Source of the DNA: Sanguibacter inulinus
Lineage (GTDB): Bacteria > Actinomycetota > Actinomycetes > Actinomycetales > Cellulomonadaceae
Assembly (NCBI RefSeq): GCF_013415325.1
Contig: NZ_JACBYE010000039.1
Coordinates: forward strand, 1-41,847
Length of the DNA: 41,847 bases
Direction of reading: 5' to 3'
Shown one piece after another: positions 7,589 to 15,621 of the stretch. The position numbers and the translations under genes were made by a program. The notes under the pieces are model-generated. The model saw only the letters and a list, made by a program, of their open reading frames with translations. It did no database searches and had not been told where the DNA came from. Within the stretch, counting starts at the first letter, position 1. Each line of letters starts with the position of its first letter.

Positions 7589-8518
7589 CTACCCGTAGCT
7601 TCCGACGAGGGCCGTGATGATCATGCCCCAGCCGTCGATGAGGACGAAGAGCAGGATCTTGAACGGCAGCGAGATCATCACCGGCGGCAGCATCATCATG
7701 CCCATGGACATCAGGGCGGACGAGACCACGAGGTCGATGACCAGGAACGGGATGAAGATGACGAAGCCGATGATGAAGGCGGCCCGGAGCTCGGAGAGCA
7801 TGAAGGACGGGATGAGCGTGAGCATGGGGACCGACGCCGCGTCGGTCGGGTTCGGCTGGTCGGCCGCCCGGGTCATCAGCGCGATGTCCTCCTCACGGGT
7901 CTGACCGAGCATGAACTCGCGCAGCGGGGCGGATCCGGCCTCGACGGCGGCGCTGAAGTCGAGCCCGCCGTTGACGTAGGGCTGCACGCCGAGCTCGTTC
8001 ACCTGGCTGATGATCGGCGCCATGATGAACAGCGAGAGGAAGAGCGCGAGGCCTGCGAGCACCTGGTTCGGCGGGACGCCGGTGAGCCCGAGGGCGTTGC
8101 GGGTCAGCGCGAGCACCACGAAGATCTTGGTGAAGCTGGTCATCATGAGCAGCAGCGACGGGGCGACCGACAGCAGGGTGATGCCCAGGAGCACGACGAT
8201 CGAGCTGCTCGGGGTCGTCGAGGTGCCGTCGAGGTCGACTGTCACGACACCGGGCGCCGGGGCGACGGGGTCGACCGGGGCGATCGGGTCGCCGGGAGCC
8301 GCAGGGTCACCGGGGGCCAGCGGGTCGCCCGGCTGGGCGGGGAGCACCGTGGCGACGGCGGAGCGGACGGCGGTGCTCTGCGCACCCTGCACGGGCGTCG
8401 CGGCCGAGGCTGAGCCTGCGGTGAGCGTCGCACCGGCGACGGTGAGCACCGTGAGCACGAGGGCGAGGAGCGCGAGGACCAGCAGCCGCAGCGAGCGACG
8501 GCCTGCGGCGGCGGTCAC
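7589..8518 (-). CDS. fliP: Flagellar export gate protein FliP
   Basis: FliP builds the pentameric pore of the flagellar export gate. The GTG start at 8518 overlaps the fliO stop as GTGA. A longer reading from 8560 exists but would sit inside fliO, so I prefer 309 residues. The first 40 residues look like a signal peptide (LRLLVLALLALVLTVLTVAG, then ASAATP); many FliP proteins carry a cleaved signal. A Pro/Ala-rich linker with repeated PGDP/APGDP units follows. The conserved membrane domain begins near residue 110, with MMTSFTKIFVVLALTRNALG and VPPNQVLAGLALFLSLF, and ends with DGWGMIITALVGSYG. Confidence 0.95.
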   Translation of the reverse strand: MTAAAGRRSLRLLVLALLALVLTVLTVAGATLTAGSASAATPVQGAQSTAVRSAVATVLPAQPGDPLAPGDPAAPGDPIAPVDPVAPAPGVVTVDLDGTSTTPSSSIVVLLGITLLSVAPSLLLMMTSFTKIFVVLALTRNALGLTGVPPNQVLAGLALFLSLFIMAPIISQVNELGVQPYVNGGLDFSAAVEAGSAPLREFMLGQTREEDIALMTRAADQPNPTDAASVPMLTLIPSFMLSELRAAFIIGFVIFIPFLVIDLVVSSALMSMGMMMLPPVMISLPFKILLFVLIDGWGMIITALVGSYG

Positions 8519-9279
8519 CGCCGGGTCCGCGACTGCACGGCGCTGACGGCCTGCCGCCACGTCGCAGGAGACAGGACAGAACCGGCGACGAGGCTGGTCG
8601 AGACCGACGCGGCTGTGCCCGTGGGCTGTGCGGCGACGGGCTGAGTCGCGATGAGCTGTGCGGCGACGGGCTCGGTCGCTGTCGCGTCCGAGGCGACAGG
8701 TGCGAGACGCGCTGTGGTGCCCTGCGCGCCCTCGGGCTGCTGGGCGACGATCCCGGCGAAGACCTCGTCGAAGGCGACAGGGGCCGCAGGCCCGTCGGAC
8801 GTGGGCGCGGGCGTGCCGGCCGCGACGACAGGCGTGGTCTCAGACGTGGCGACAGGTGCCGTGCCGGGCGTGGCGCCGCCCTTCACGAGGGACGTCGCGG
8901 CGGACGGGACAGCCTCGACGACCTCGACAGGCTCGGCCTCGACGGCCGGGGCCTGCATCGACGTGAGGAGCGTGACGCCGGCCTCGCTCACGCCGAGGAC
9001 CAGACGCTGGTCGCCGACGTCGACGACAGCGACGCTCGCCTTGGGCCCCAGGCCCTGGCGGCCGACGACAGTGAGCACGGCCGCGGGCCGGCGGCGCTGC
9101 TTCGGCGCGGCGGTCCGGCCGGGCAGCAGCGCCCTGAAGGGCGAGAGGAGACGGGACACGATGCCGTCCTGCGTGCGCCCGGCGGCGCGGTCGTCGAGCA
9201 CCCGGCCCAGGACCACGACGAGGCCGACGACCACGACGAGGGCGAGCACGGTGCGCAGCGCGAGGACGGCGGTGTCCAT
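8515..9279 (-). CDS. fliO: Flagellar export assembly protein FliO
   Basis: FliO helps assemble the FliP ring. There is one N-terminal membrane helix (about 5-25, LALRTVLALVVVVGLVVVLG), then a basic stretch and the small FliO domain (about 65-110: AVLTVVGRQGLGPKASVAVVDV, then RLVLGVSEAGVTLL). Residues 120-254 are a low-complexity Ala/Thr/Val tail with repeated ATxPVAAQ units, not usual in the family. The ATG shares one base with the fliN stop (TGATG). The assignment rests on architecture and on position between fliN and fliP. Confidence 0.9.
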   Translation of the reverse strand: MDTAVLALRTVLALVVVVGLVVVLGRVLDDRAAGRTQDGIVSRLLSPFRALLPGRTAAPKQRRRPAAVLTVVGRQGLGPKASVAVVDVGDQRLVLGVSEAGVTLLTSMQAPAVEAEPVEVVEAVPSAATSLVKGGATPGTAPVATSETTPVVAAGTPAPTSDGPAAPVAFDEVFAGIVAQQPEGAQGTTARLAPVASDATATEPVAAQLIATQPVAAQPTGTAASVSTSLVAGSVLSPATWRQAVSAVQSRTRR

Positions 9280-10022
9280 CAGGCGGAGGCCTCGGCGAGG
9301 TCGACGATCTCGGTGATGCGCAGACCGTAGTCCTCGTCGATGACGACGACCTCGCCGCGGGCGATGAGGCGCCCGTTGACCATGAGGTCGGCCGGGCTGC
9401 CGGCGACGCGGTCGAGCTCGATGACAGCACCCGGGACGAGCTCGAGGACCTGGCGGACGGGCAGCTTGGCGCGGCCGATCTCGGCGGAGAGCGTCATCTC
9501 GACGTCGTAGAGCAGGCGCAGGTTGTCGCCGACCGAGGCACCCTTGCCCGCACCGGCTGCGCCGGCGGGGGCTGCCGGGACCACGTCCTGGTCGGCGCGC
9601 AGGCGCAGGCCGAACCAGCCGCGGACCACACCTGCGGCCTCGAGGGCGAAGACGTGCACGTCCTCGGCGCCGAAGGCGGTCCCGGCGTCGCGGATCTGCG
9701 CCTCGCCGAGGACTCCCTCGCCGAGGGTCGAGGCCGCGGCCTCGAGGGCGGGGCGCAGCGCGTCGGCGACCGACACGAGCGCACCCGCGCCGGCGCCCGA
9801 GAGCGCCTCTTCGATCGCGGTCTTGGCGATCACGGCGAGGTCGGCGCTGCGGGTGCCCACGAGCGACGCCGTCACGGCGACCTCGTCGGCCCCGGGGCCT
9901 GTGCCGGGCTCGCAGGGGCTCACGACGAGAGGCACGTCGGAGGGGACGAGGCGCGCGAGCGCCTCGGCGGCGGCCCGGACCAGCTCTGCGGCCTCGGCAG
10001 CCTGTGCGTCTGCGGTGTTCAT
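9279..10022 (-). CDS. fliN: Flagellar motor switch protein FliN, with long N-terminal domain
   Basis: FliN forms the lower part of the C-ring with FliM and FliG. The C-terminal 85 residues are a clear SpoA/FliN domain: LLYDVEMTLSAEIGRAKLPV, then VLELVPGAVIELD, DLMVNGRLIARGEVVVIDE and YGLRITEIV. The preceding 160 residues are about twice the length of a simple FliN and resemble the CheC-like region of FliY (ALRPALEAAASTLGEGV, VHVFALEAAGVVRGWFGLRL). The usual phosphatase E-x2-N signature is not evident. ATGA overlap with fliM. FliY-like is an alternative name. Confidence 0.92.
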   Translation of the reverse strand: MNTADAQAAEAAELVRAAAEALARLVPSDVPLVVSPCEPGTGPGADEVAVTASLVGTRSADLAVIAKTAIEEALSGAGAGALVSVADALRPALEAAASTLGEGVLGEAQIRDAGTAFGAEDVHVFALEAAGVVRGWFGLRLRADQDVVPAAPAGAAGAGKGASVGDNLRLLYDVEMTLSAEIGRAKLPVRQVLELVPGAVIELDRVAGSPADLMVNGRLIARGEVVVIDEDYGLRITEIVDLAEASA

Positions 10023-10954
10023 CGGTCTTCTCCTTCAGCGTCCACGATCTTGCAGGCGAGTTGTCGTCCGTTGTTCCCTGCGACCCCTCGGGCGAGGACG
10101 ATGCCGTCCACCACCACGTCGAGGGGGCGGGACACGGGGTGGTTCAGGTGGATGACCTCGCCGACCGTGAGGTTGACGACGTCGCGCGGGTGGACCGTCA
10201 CCGGGCGCATCCGCACGGACACGTCGACGGGGACGGTGCTCATGGTGCGGTGCAGGCGGTCGCTCGCGTCAGCGGCCTCGGCGATCTCGTCCTTGCTGCG
10301 CTGGACCAGGCCCTCTCCCGCACGCAGCGGGGCGAGCAGCACGTCGGCGGGGATCATGAGCGTCGCGGTCGTGGGGCGCTCCGCGATGGTCAGCGTGAAG
10401 GTCGCGACGATCACGGCCTCCGACGCCGGGGCTGCCTGCACGAACTGGGGGTTGTACTGGATCCCCTTGACGCGGACGTCGAGCGGGACGACAGCCACGA
10501 AGGCGTAGCGCAGGTCGGCCAGCGCCCCGGACAGCATGTCCGTGATGAGCGTCGTCTCGATCTCGGTGAGCTCGCGCGGGAGCTCTTCACGGATCAGGCC
10601 GGGGCCGCCGAGCACGTAGTCGACCCAGAGCATCGAGGTCTCCGAGGTCACCTGGAGCACGGCTGTCGAGCGCGTGGTCTCGATGCTGCAGAGCACCATC
10701 GTGGTGTGGGTGGGGAGCCTGCGGACGTACTCGTCGTAGGAGACCATCTCGACACCGTCGAGCCCCACGCCGACCATCACGCGCAGGCGCGAGGTGAGCT
10801 GGGTGCCCCACTGGCGGGCGAAGGTCTCGAAGGCCATCTCGAAGGCTCGGCCGTGCTCGCGGGCGAGCGTCATCGGGCGTCTGAAGTCGTACGCCTCGGG
10901 CTGGGCTGGGCGCTGTCGGCGCACAGCGGGGCGCGTCTTGTCCTGGACCGTCAC
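10019..10954 (-). CDS. fliM: Flagellar motor switch protein FliM lacking the CheY-binding peptide
   Basis: FliM is the middle C-ring protein and in most species binds CheY-P through an N-terminal LSQxEIDALL peptide. Here the protein goes almost directly into the core domain (EAYDFRRPMTLAREHGRAFE), and the peptide is absent from any possible start. The core is intact: YDEYVRRLP, LGGPG, LTEIETTLITDML, VQYNPQF-like IQYNPQF. The C-terminal SpoA domain ends at about residue 305 (VVDGIVLARGVAGNNGRQL). The longest reading begins at ATG 10966, but that ATG lies inside the promoter -10. I therefore place the start at GTG 10954, which would make the transcript leaderless or nearly so. Confidence 0.9.
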   Translation of the reverse strand: MTVQDKTRPAVRRQRPAQPEAYDFRRPMTLAREHGRAFEMAFETFARQWGTQLTSRLRVMVGVGLDGVEMVSYDEYVRRLPTHTTMVLCSIETTRSTAVLQVTSETSMLWVDYVLGGPGLIREELPRELTEIETTLITDMLSGALADLRYAFVAVVPLDVRVKGIQYNPQFVQAAPASEAVIVATFTLTIAERPTTATLMIPADVLLAPLRAGEGLVQRSKDEIAEAADASDRLHRTMSTVPVDVSVRMRPVTVHPRDVVNLTVGEVIHLNHPVSRPLDVVVDGIVLARGVAGNNGRQLACKIVDAEGEDR

Positions 10955-10962
10955 GAAGAGCA

Positions 10963-10990
10963 CCATCGGCTCGTCCAGCGCGGGTATGAG
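10963..10990 (-). promoter_or_regulatory. FliA/sigma-28-type promoter of the fliM operon
   Basis: Minus-strand CTCA (10990-10987), a 16-base spacer, then GCCGATGG (10970-10963). The 13-mer AGGCACCGGGTGA (plus strand 10998-11010), just upstream of the -35, also occurs upstream of the cheA promoter (868-880). Transcription should start near 10957-10954, practically on the GTG chosen for fliM. Confidence 0.8.
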
Positions 10991-11149
10991 GAAAAGCAGG
11001 CACCGGGTGAAAAGAACTTCTCAGGTTGCGGCCCGGGGCCCCTCGTGGGCGTCCGTACCGCAGGTGCTGCGTCCCTCCCCTCGTCGTGCACGCGATGCGT
11101 CCACGAGAAGCACGAGGGTCGTGTGGCGCCCTCCATGGCGCCCCGACTC

Positions 11150-11167
11150 ACCGGCATCCGTGCCGGT
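11150..11167 (-). terminator. Hairpin after fliL
   Basis: ACCGGCA and TGCCGGT pair perfectly (7 bp) around a 4-base loop, 12 bases after the fliL stop. This separates the flbD-motA-motB-fliL unit from the fliM unit, which has its own promoter. The remaining bases to 10991 hold no gene that I can support. Confidence 0.5.
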
Positions 11168-11178
11168 CACTGGTCACC

Positions 11179-11685
11179 TCACTGGGTGACGTAGTCCGTC
11201 AGGTAGACGCCCATCACCTCGCCCTCGTACAGGTGCTCGAGCGACTCGGCGAGCTCGGTCTTGAGCGTGTCGCGGGTCGCGGGGTCGGTGACCTCTGCCA
11301 CGGACTTGCCGGAGTAGAGGGCGATCGCGGCGTCTCGAGCCTTCGCGGCGTCGAGCTCGTGGGCCTCGAGGGTCAGCTGGAGGCCGAAGCCGAGACGCAG
11401 GTAGTGGCCGTCGGCGAGGTTGATGCTCATCGCCTCGACGGTGAAGACCTCGCCAGGCTCGGGGGCGGGCTCTGCGGCCTCGCCGCCCTTCGACATGACG
11501 AGGAAGTAGTAGGCAGCCGCAGCGAGGACCACGACGGCGATGCCGACGATGACGAAGAGCTTCTTCTTGCTCTTCTTCGGGGTCTCCTCGGGGGCAGCAG
11601 CCTCGGCCTTCGGCTTGATGCCGCCGCCGGACGCGGCGGCGCCTGGACGCTGGGGCGCGTTCATCACGCGCTGTTCGATGGGCAT
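11179..11685 (-). CDS. fliL: Flagellar basal body-associated protein FliL
   Basis: FliL is a single-pass inner membrane protein that surrounds the stator units. After a Lys-rich cytoplasmic stretch (PKKSKKKLF) there is one membrane helix at about residues 45-65 (FVIVGIAVVVLAAAAYYFLV). A periplasmic domain follows, with VEAMSINLADGHYLRLGFGLQL and a typical ending (LEHLYEGEVMGVYLTDYVTQ). The start is ATG 11685, seven bases after the motB stop. A reading that starts farther upstream would run through the end of motB. Last gene of the flbD unit. Confidence 0.92.
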   Translation of the reverse strand: MPIEQRVMNAPQRPGAAASGGGIKPKAEAAAPEETPKKSKKKLFVIVGIAVVVLAAAAYYFLVMSKGGEAAEPAPEPGEVFTVEAMSINLADGHYLRLGFGLQLTLEAHELDAAKARDAAIALYSGKSVAEVTDPATRDTLKTELAESLEHLYEGEVMGVYLTDYVTQ

Positions 11686-11692
11686 GGCGGGC

Positions 11693-12580
11693 TCAGCCTT
11701 CGGGGAGGGTCGGGACGATGGGGAGGAGCGCACGGATGCGCTCGGGCTCGTCGCTGAGGACGACGAGGTCGACACGACGGTTGGCCGTCAGGCCCTCCGC
11801 GGTCTCGTTGGGCTGGAGCGGGCGCGAGTCGCCGTAGCCGACGGCGGAGATCCGGGGGGCCGGCATCCCGTCAGACTCGACCATGCGGCGCAGCACCTGG
11901 GTGGCGCGGTCCGAGGACAGCTCCCAGTTCGACGCGTAGCGGGCTGTGGGCACCGAGTCCGCGTGGCCCTCGATCGAGATCTCGTTGGGCAGCGGCACCA
12001 GGAACGGCGTCATGGTGTCCACGACAGCCTGCGAGGTCGGTGTGAGGACCGCACTCTCGGAGGCGAAGAACACCTCGTCGGTGATCATGCCGATGACCAG
12101 GCCGCGCTCGTCGATCCGGAACTGCACCACGCCTTCCATGCCACCGGCGGCGAGGGCCGTGTCGATGGACTTCGCGAGCTCTTCGAAGCTCTGGTACTCC
12201 ACGCGCGCCGCGGCGATGTCGGCGTCCGAGGCTGCGTCACCGGCCCCCGTGGACTCTCCGCCGTCGCCCGAGGTCGACTCGTCCACGGTCGACGGGACGA
12301 TCTTCTCGATGGCCGGCAGGACCGCCTCGGTCGGGTTGTCGGCGAGGACACCGGCACCGTCGGACAGGATCGACACCTGCGGGGCGTTGAAGCCTGCGGC
12401 GAGCGACTGGCGCAGCTGGTCGTACTTGACCTCGTCGACCTGGCTGATCGCGTACAGCACGATGAACAGCGCCACGAGGACGGTCATCATGTCGGCGTAG
12501 CTCACGAGCCACCGCTCGGCGTCCTCGTGCTCCTCCTCGAGCTCTTTCTTCCCGCGCTTCTTGCCGCCGCCGCTGCTCAC
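11693..12580 (-). CDS. motB: Flagellar stator protein MotB
   Basis: MotB anchors the stator to peptidoglycan and carries the ion-binding aspartate. The membrane helix begins WLVSYADMMTVLVALFIVLYA, with the essential Asp at residue 30. The C-terminal OmpA-like peptidoglycan-binding domain is complete: NEISIEGHADSVP, then WELSSDRATQVLRRM and ISAVGYGDSRPLQPN, ending TANRRVDLVV. The linker (about 60-120) is rich in Glu, Ser and Gly. GTG/ATG overlap of four bases with motA. Proton or sodium use cannot be decided from this reading. Confidence 0.96.
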   Translation of the reverse strand: MSSGGGKKRGKKELEEEHEDAERWLVSYADMMTVLVALFIVLYAISQVDEVKYDQLRQSLAAGFNAPQVSILSDGAGVLADNPTEAVLPAIEKIVPSTVDESTSGDGGESTGAGDAASDADIAAARVEYQSFEELAKSIDTALAAGGMEGVVQFRIDERGLVIGMITDEVFFASESAVLTPTSQAVVDTMTPFLVPLPNEISIEGHADSVPTARYASNWELSSDRATQVLRRMVESDGMPAPRISAVGYGDSRPLQPNETAEGLTANRRVDLVVLSDEPERIRALLPIVPTLPEG

Positions 12581-13353
12581 GCCGCTTCCTTCTCGACCTG
12601 CTGCTGCTCGCTCAGCGGCAGCAGGCTCCGCAGGCGCTCACCCACCAGACGCGGGTTGGCACCGGCCTGGACGGAGAGGAGTCCTTCGAGGACGATCTCC
12701 ATCTGGCTGCACTCGAGCTCGGAGAGGCGCTTCAGGCGGTTGCCGATCGGCAGCCACAGGACGTTGGCCGAGAGGATGCCCCACAGCGTGGCGACGAAGG
12801 CCGCGGCGATCATGTGGCCGAGCTCGTCAGGGTTCGAGAGGTTCTCGAGCACGTGCACGAGCGAGATGACAGTGCCGACGATGCCGATGGTCGGCGCGTA
12901 GCCGCCCATGTCGTGGAAGAACTTGTACGACGTCTTGTCCGAGACCCGCTTGGAGTGGATCCGGTCTTCGAGGAGGGCCCGGAGGTCTTCGGGGTCGGTG
13001 CCGTCGATCGCGGAGCGCAGACCGCTCTTGAGGAACTCGTCGTCGATGTCGCGGGCCGCCTCCTCGAGGGACAGCAGACCCTCGCGGCGAGCCTTCTCGG
13101 CCAGCGTGACGATCGTGTCGATCGAGTCGGCCGAGGTCTTCGCCTTGCCGAGGAAGGCCTTGGGCAGCGACTTGAGGCCACCGATCGTGTCCTTCAGGGT
13201 CCCGCCGGCGAGGGCCACCGCGAAGGACCCGCCGAAGACGAGGATCATCGGGGCCGGGAGGAGCACGGCCATCGGGCTCGCGCCCTCGAGGATGATCATC
13301 GCGAGGATCGAGCCGAGCGCGATACCGATGCCGAGCATGGTTGCCGGATCCAT
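12577..13353 (-). CDS. motA: Flagellar stator protein MotA
   Basis: MotA forms the ion channel of the stator with MotB and pushes on FliG. The 258-residue protein has four membrane segments. The first is IGIALGSILAMIILEG; the last two flank the conserved GGYAPTIGIVGTVISLVHVL and AAAFVATLWGILSANVLWLP. The cytoplasmic loop carries the charged torque motif ARREGLLSLEEAARD (conserved Arg and Glu). Its start shares one base with the flbD stop. Confidence 0.97.
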   Translation of the reverse strand: MDPATMLGIGIALGSILAMIILEGASPMAVLLPAPMILVFGGSFAVALAGGTLKDTIGGLKSLPKAFLGKAKTSADSIDTIVTLAEKARREGLLSLEEAARDIDDEFLKSGLRSAIDGTDPEDLRALLEDRIHSKRVSDKTSYKFFHDMGGYAPTIGIVGTVISLVHVLENLSNPDELGHMIAAAFVATLWGILSANVLWLPIGNRLKRLSELECSQMEIVLEGLLSVQAGANPRLVGERLRSLLPLSEQQQVEKEAA

Positions 13354-13628
13354 CAGGAGTCCTCCTCTGAGATCTTCTTCACCAGCGCCAGGTCCGGGCG
13401 GGTCGTCGGCGGCTCTGAGAGCTCTGCCTGCTGGATCTGCTGGGCGCGGGCGATCATGTGGGAGCGGTGGTCGTTGACCAGCTCGATGACCTCGGCCATG
13501 GACTCCTGGACGATGAACTTGGTGCCGTCGACGAGGGTGAGGATCGTGTCGGGGGCGCTGTCGATGCGCTGCACGAGGTCAGGGTTGACCGCGAAGGGAG
13601 GCCCGTTGAGGCGCGTCACGACTATCAC
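13353..13628 (-). CDS. flbD: FlbD family flagellar protein
   Basis: The N-terminal half matches the short FlbD family found upstream of motA in many Gram-positive bacteria: MIVVTRLNGPPFAVNPDLVQRI, then TLVDGTKFIVQESMAEVIE. The C-terminal 40 residues are a charged, helical extension with no recognised domain. The start is a GTG at 13628. The biochemical role of this small protein family is not established. It is the first gene of the flbD-motA-motB-fliL unit and has its own flagellar promoter. Confidence 0.93.
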   Translation of the reverse strand: MIVVTRLNGPPFAVNPDLVQRIDSAPDTILTLVDGTKFIVQESMAEVIELVNDHRSHMIARAQQIQQAELSEPPTTRPDLALVKKISEEDS

Positions 13629-13685
13629 TTGTTCATCCGTCCGTGGGGTGCTGCTAGAGGTCCGTCCATGAACCCGTCAGAGATC

Positions 13686-13713
13686 TCTTCGGCGGGTGAC
13701 CACGGGGTATGAG
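13686..13713 (-). promoter_or_regulatory. FliA/sigma-28-type promoter of flbD-motA-motB-fliL
   Basis: Minus-strand CTCA (13713-13710), a 16-base spacer, then GCCGAAGA (13693-13686). The -10 differs from CCGAT by one base but keeps GCCGA. The inferred leader is about 50 bases to the GTG at 13628. Confidence 0.75.
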
Positions 13714-13774
13714 GCTTTGCGGGGGGTGCTGCTGCGACCGCAGGCCGCGGTCCGTGCGGGCCCGGAGCAGCGCC

Positions 13775-13804
13775 CGCCCGTCCGCGTAGGCGGTCGGACG
13801 GGCG
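13775..13804 (-). terminator. Hairpin after flgE closing the basal-body operon
   Basis: CGCCCGTCCG (13775-13784) pairs with CGGACGGGCG (13795-13804), a 10-bp perfect stem with a 10-base loop, 50 bases past the flgE stop and upstream of the flbD promoter. No T-run is present. Confidence 0.6.
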
Positions 13805-13853
13805 TGCGTGCGTGCGGGCCGGTCAGGGCAGGGCGCGGACGCCTGCGCCGGTG

Positions 13854-15041
13854 TCAGCGCTTGAGGTTGACGAGCTCCTGGAGCAGCTCGTCCGAGGTGG
13901 TGATGACGCGCGAGTTCGCCTGGAAACCACGCTGGGCGATGATGAGGTTGGTGAACTCCTGCGAGAGGTCGACGTTCGACATCTCGAGCGCACCACCGAC
14001 GAGGGAACCGCGGCCACCCGCTCCGGCGGTGCCGATCGCGGCCTCGCCCGAGTTGACCGTGGTCGTGTAGAGCGAGCCACCGGCCTTCTCGAGACCGACA
14101 GGGTTGGCGAAGGTGCCCAGGGCGATGCGGCCGACGGGCGACTTCAGACCGTTGGAGAACGCACCGATGATCGTGCCGTCGGCGTTGATCGTGAAGGACT
14201 GCAGGCTGCCGGCACGCTGGCCGTCCTTGGAGGCCGTCTCGATGCTCGTGAGCTTGGCGAAGCCCGTGACGTCGGCGAGGGAGACCGCGACGCCGTCGAC
14301 GGTCACGGTGCCGGGCGAGGCGAGCGTGCCGTCGGCGTTGAAGGCGACGGGCTGGGCTGCGCCGCCGTCGGAGGTGGTGAGCATCCAGCGGTTGGGGTCC
14401 GCCGGGGCGGCGCCGGCCGACTGCGTGAAGGACAGCGTGATGGTGCGGGCGTTGCCGAGGGCGTCGTAGACCTCGACATCACGGTTGAGCACCGTGCCCA
14501 GCGCGGCGTCGGAGGGCAGGTTGCCGTCGAAGCCGACCTGCGTGGTCGCGCTCGCCGGGTTGAGGACTGAGGTGGGCAGGCGCAGCGGCGCGAGCGGCCC
14601 GTTCGGGTCGACGGCCCCGTCGACAGCCGCCCAGCCCTGGACGAGCGCACCCTCGGCGGTGACGAGGTTGCCGTTGGCGTCGAAGTCGAAGGCACCAGAA
14701 CGGGTGTAGAAGTTCTCACCGTTCTTGGACACCACGAAGAACCCGTCACCCGAGATCATCATGTCGGTCGAGCGGTTGGTGACCTGGGCGGCGCCCTGCT
14801 GGAAGTTCGTCGTGACACCGGCGAGCTGCACACCGAGACCGACCTGCGCCGGGTTGGTGCCACCGACGCCGCCCTGGGCGCCACCGGCGTTGGTGAGCAC
14901 CTGGGACAGGGTGTCCTTGAACTGCGTCTGCGAGGCCTTGAAGCCCGTGGTGTTGACGTTGGCGATGTTGTTGCCGGTGACGTCGAGCATGGTCTGGTGG
15001 GTGCGGAGCCCGGAGATGCCGGAGAAGAGCGAGCGGAGCAT
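13854..15041 (-). CDS. flgE: Flagellar hook protein FlgE
   Basis: FlgE polymerises into the hook, the universal joint outside the cell. The N-terminal rod/hook signature is complete (MLRSLFSGISGLRTHQTMLD, then GNNIANVNTTGFKAS), and so is the C-terminal one (ALEMSNVDLSQEFTNLI, then QRGFQANSRVITTSDELLQ). The middle holds the variable surface domains. At 395 residues it is a standard hook protein and too long for FlgG. A ribosome binding site (AAGGGA) precedes the ATG. It is the last gene of the flgB operon. Confidence 0.95.
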   Translation of the reverse strand: MLRSLFSGISGLRTHQTMLDVTGNNIANVNTTGFKASQTQFKDTLSQVLTNAGGAQGGVGGTNPAQVGLGVQLAGVTTNFQQGAAQVTNRSTDMMISGDGFFVVSKNGENFYTRSGAFDFDANGNLVTAEGALVQGWAAVDGAVDPNGPLAPLRLPTSVLNPASATTQVGFDGNLPSDAALGTVLNRDVEVYDALGNARTITLSFTQSAGAAPADPNRWMLTTSDGGAAQPVAFNADGTLASPGTVTVDGVAVSLADVTGFAKLTSIETASKDGQRAGSLQSFTINADGTIIGAFSNGLKSPVGRIALGTFANPVGLEKAGGSLYTTTVNSGEAAIGTAGAGGRGSLVGGALEMSNVDLSQEFTNLIIAQRGFQANSRVITTSDELLQELVNLKR

Positions 15042-15067
15042 GAGAAGTTCCCTTCGGGATGTACGGA

Positions 15068-15610
15068 CTAGGCGGAGGCTGTGGCGGGGGCGGTCGGCGT
15101 CCCCGGTGCGGTGGTGTCGTCGTCGGGGTCGGCCGGCGTCGTGGGTGCGGGCGGCACGACAGGTGCGCCGGCGGCTGTGACCGTCTGCACGGCGTCGAGG
15201 GTGACCTCGACCCCGCCGACGACGACCATCGGGACCGAGTACTTGTAGGAGACAGACTCGGCGACGCCCGTCTTCACGGTCCCGTCGGCCTGCGTGTAGC
15301 TCACCTGCTTGCCGAGCAGGTTCGCGGCGTTGTCACGCATCTGGAGGGCAAAGCTCTCCGCGATGGTGTCCGTCATGGTGGTGAGCTTCTCCATGCTGGC
15401 CAGCTGGGTGGTCTGCGCCATCATCTCGGTGGTGTCCATGGGCGAGCTCGGGTCCTGGTACTTCAGCTGGGCGACGAGCAGCGTCATGAAGGTCTCGTTG
15501 TCGAGGGACTTCTTCGACGTGCTCGCGCCGTTGGCCCCGGCGTGCAGACCCTGCGCGTTCTTGACGGACGTGGTGTCGACCGGGGTGGTCATGGTGGTGT
15601 CGATGGGCAT
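15068..15610 (-). CDS. flgD: Flagellar hook cap/assembly protein FlgD
   Basis: FlgD caps the growing hook. Residues 35-100 hold the conserved core: LDNETFMTLLVAQLKYQDPSSP, then DTTEMMAQTTQLASMEKL. The region to about residue 145 (LLGKQVSYTQADGTV, then VGGVEVTLDAV) fits the FlgD Tudor-like part. The remainder is a short Pro/Thr/Asp tail; the FnIII-like domain of longer FlgDs is missing or reduced. GAGGAG ribosome binding site. Confidence 0.95.
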   Translation of the reverse strand: MPIDTTMTTPVDTTSVKNAQGLHAGANGASTSKKSLDNETFMTLLVAQLKYQDPSSPMDTTEMMAQTTQLASMEKLTTMTDTIAESFALQMRDNAANLLGKQVSYTQADGTVKTGVAESVSYKYSVPMVVVGGVEVTLDAVQTVTAAGAPVVPPAPTTPADPDDDTTAPGTPTAPATASA

Positions 15611-15621
15611 CGGCGTTCTCC

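Noticed and set aside
11011-11149. Possible small gene between fliL and fliM
   Set aside because: Short frames only, no ribosome binding site, several overlapping inverted repeats; best read as non-coding 3' end plus promoter.
13691-13698. GGGTGA inside the spacer of the flbD promoter as another regulator site
   Set aside because: A single half-site between -10 and -35, with no partner arm; not distinguishable from chance in this GC-rich sequence.
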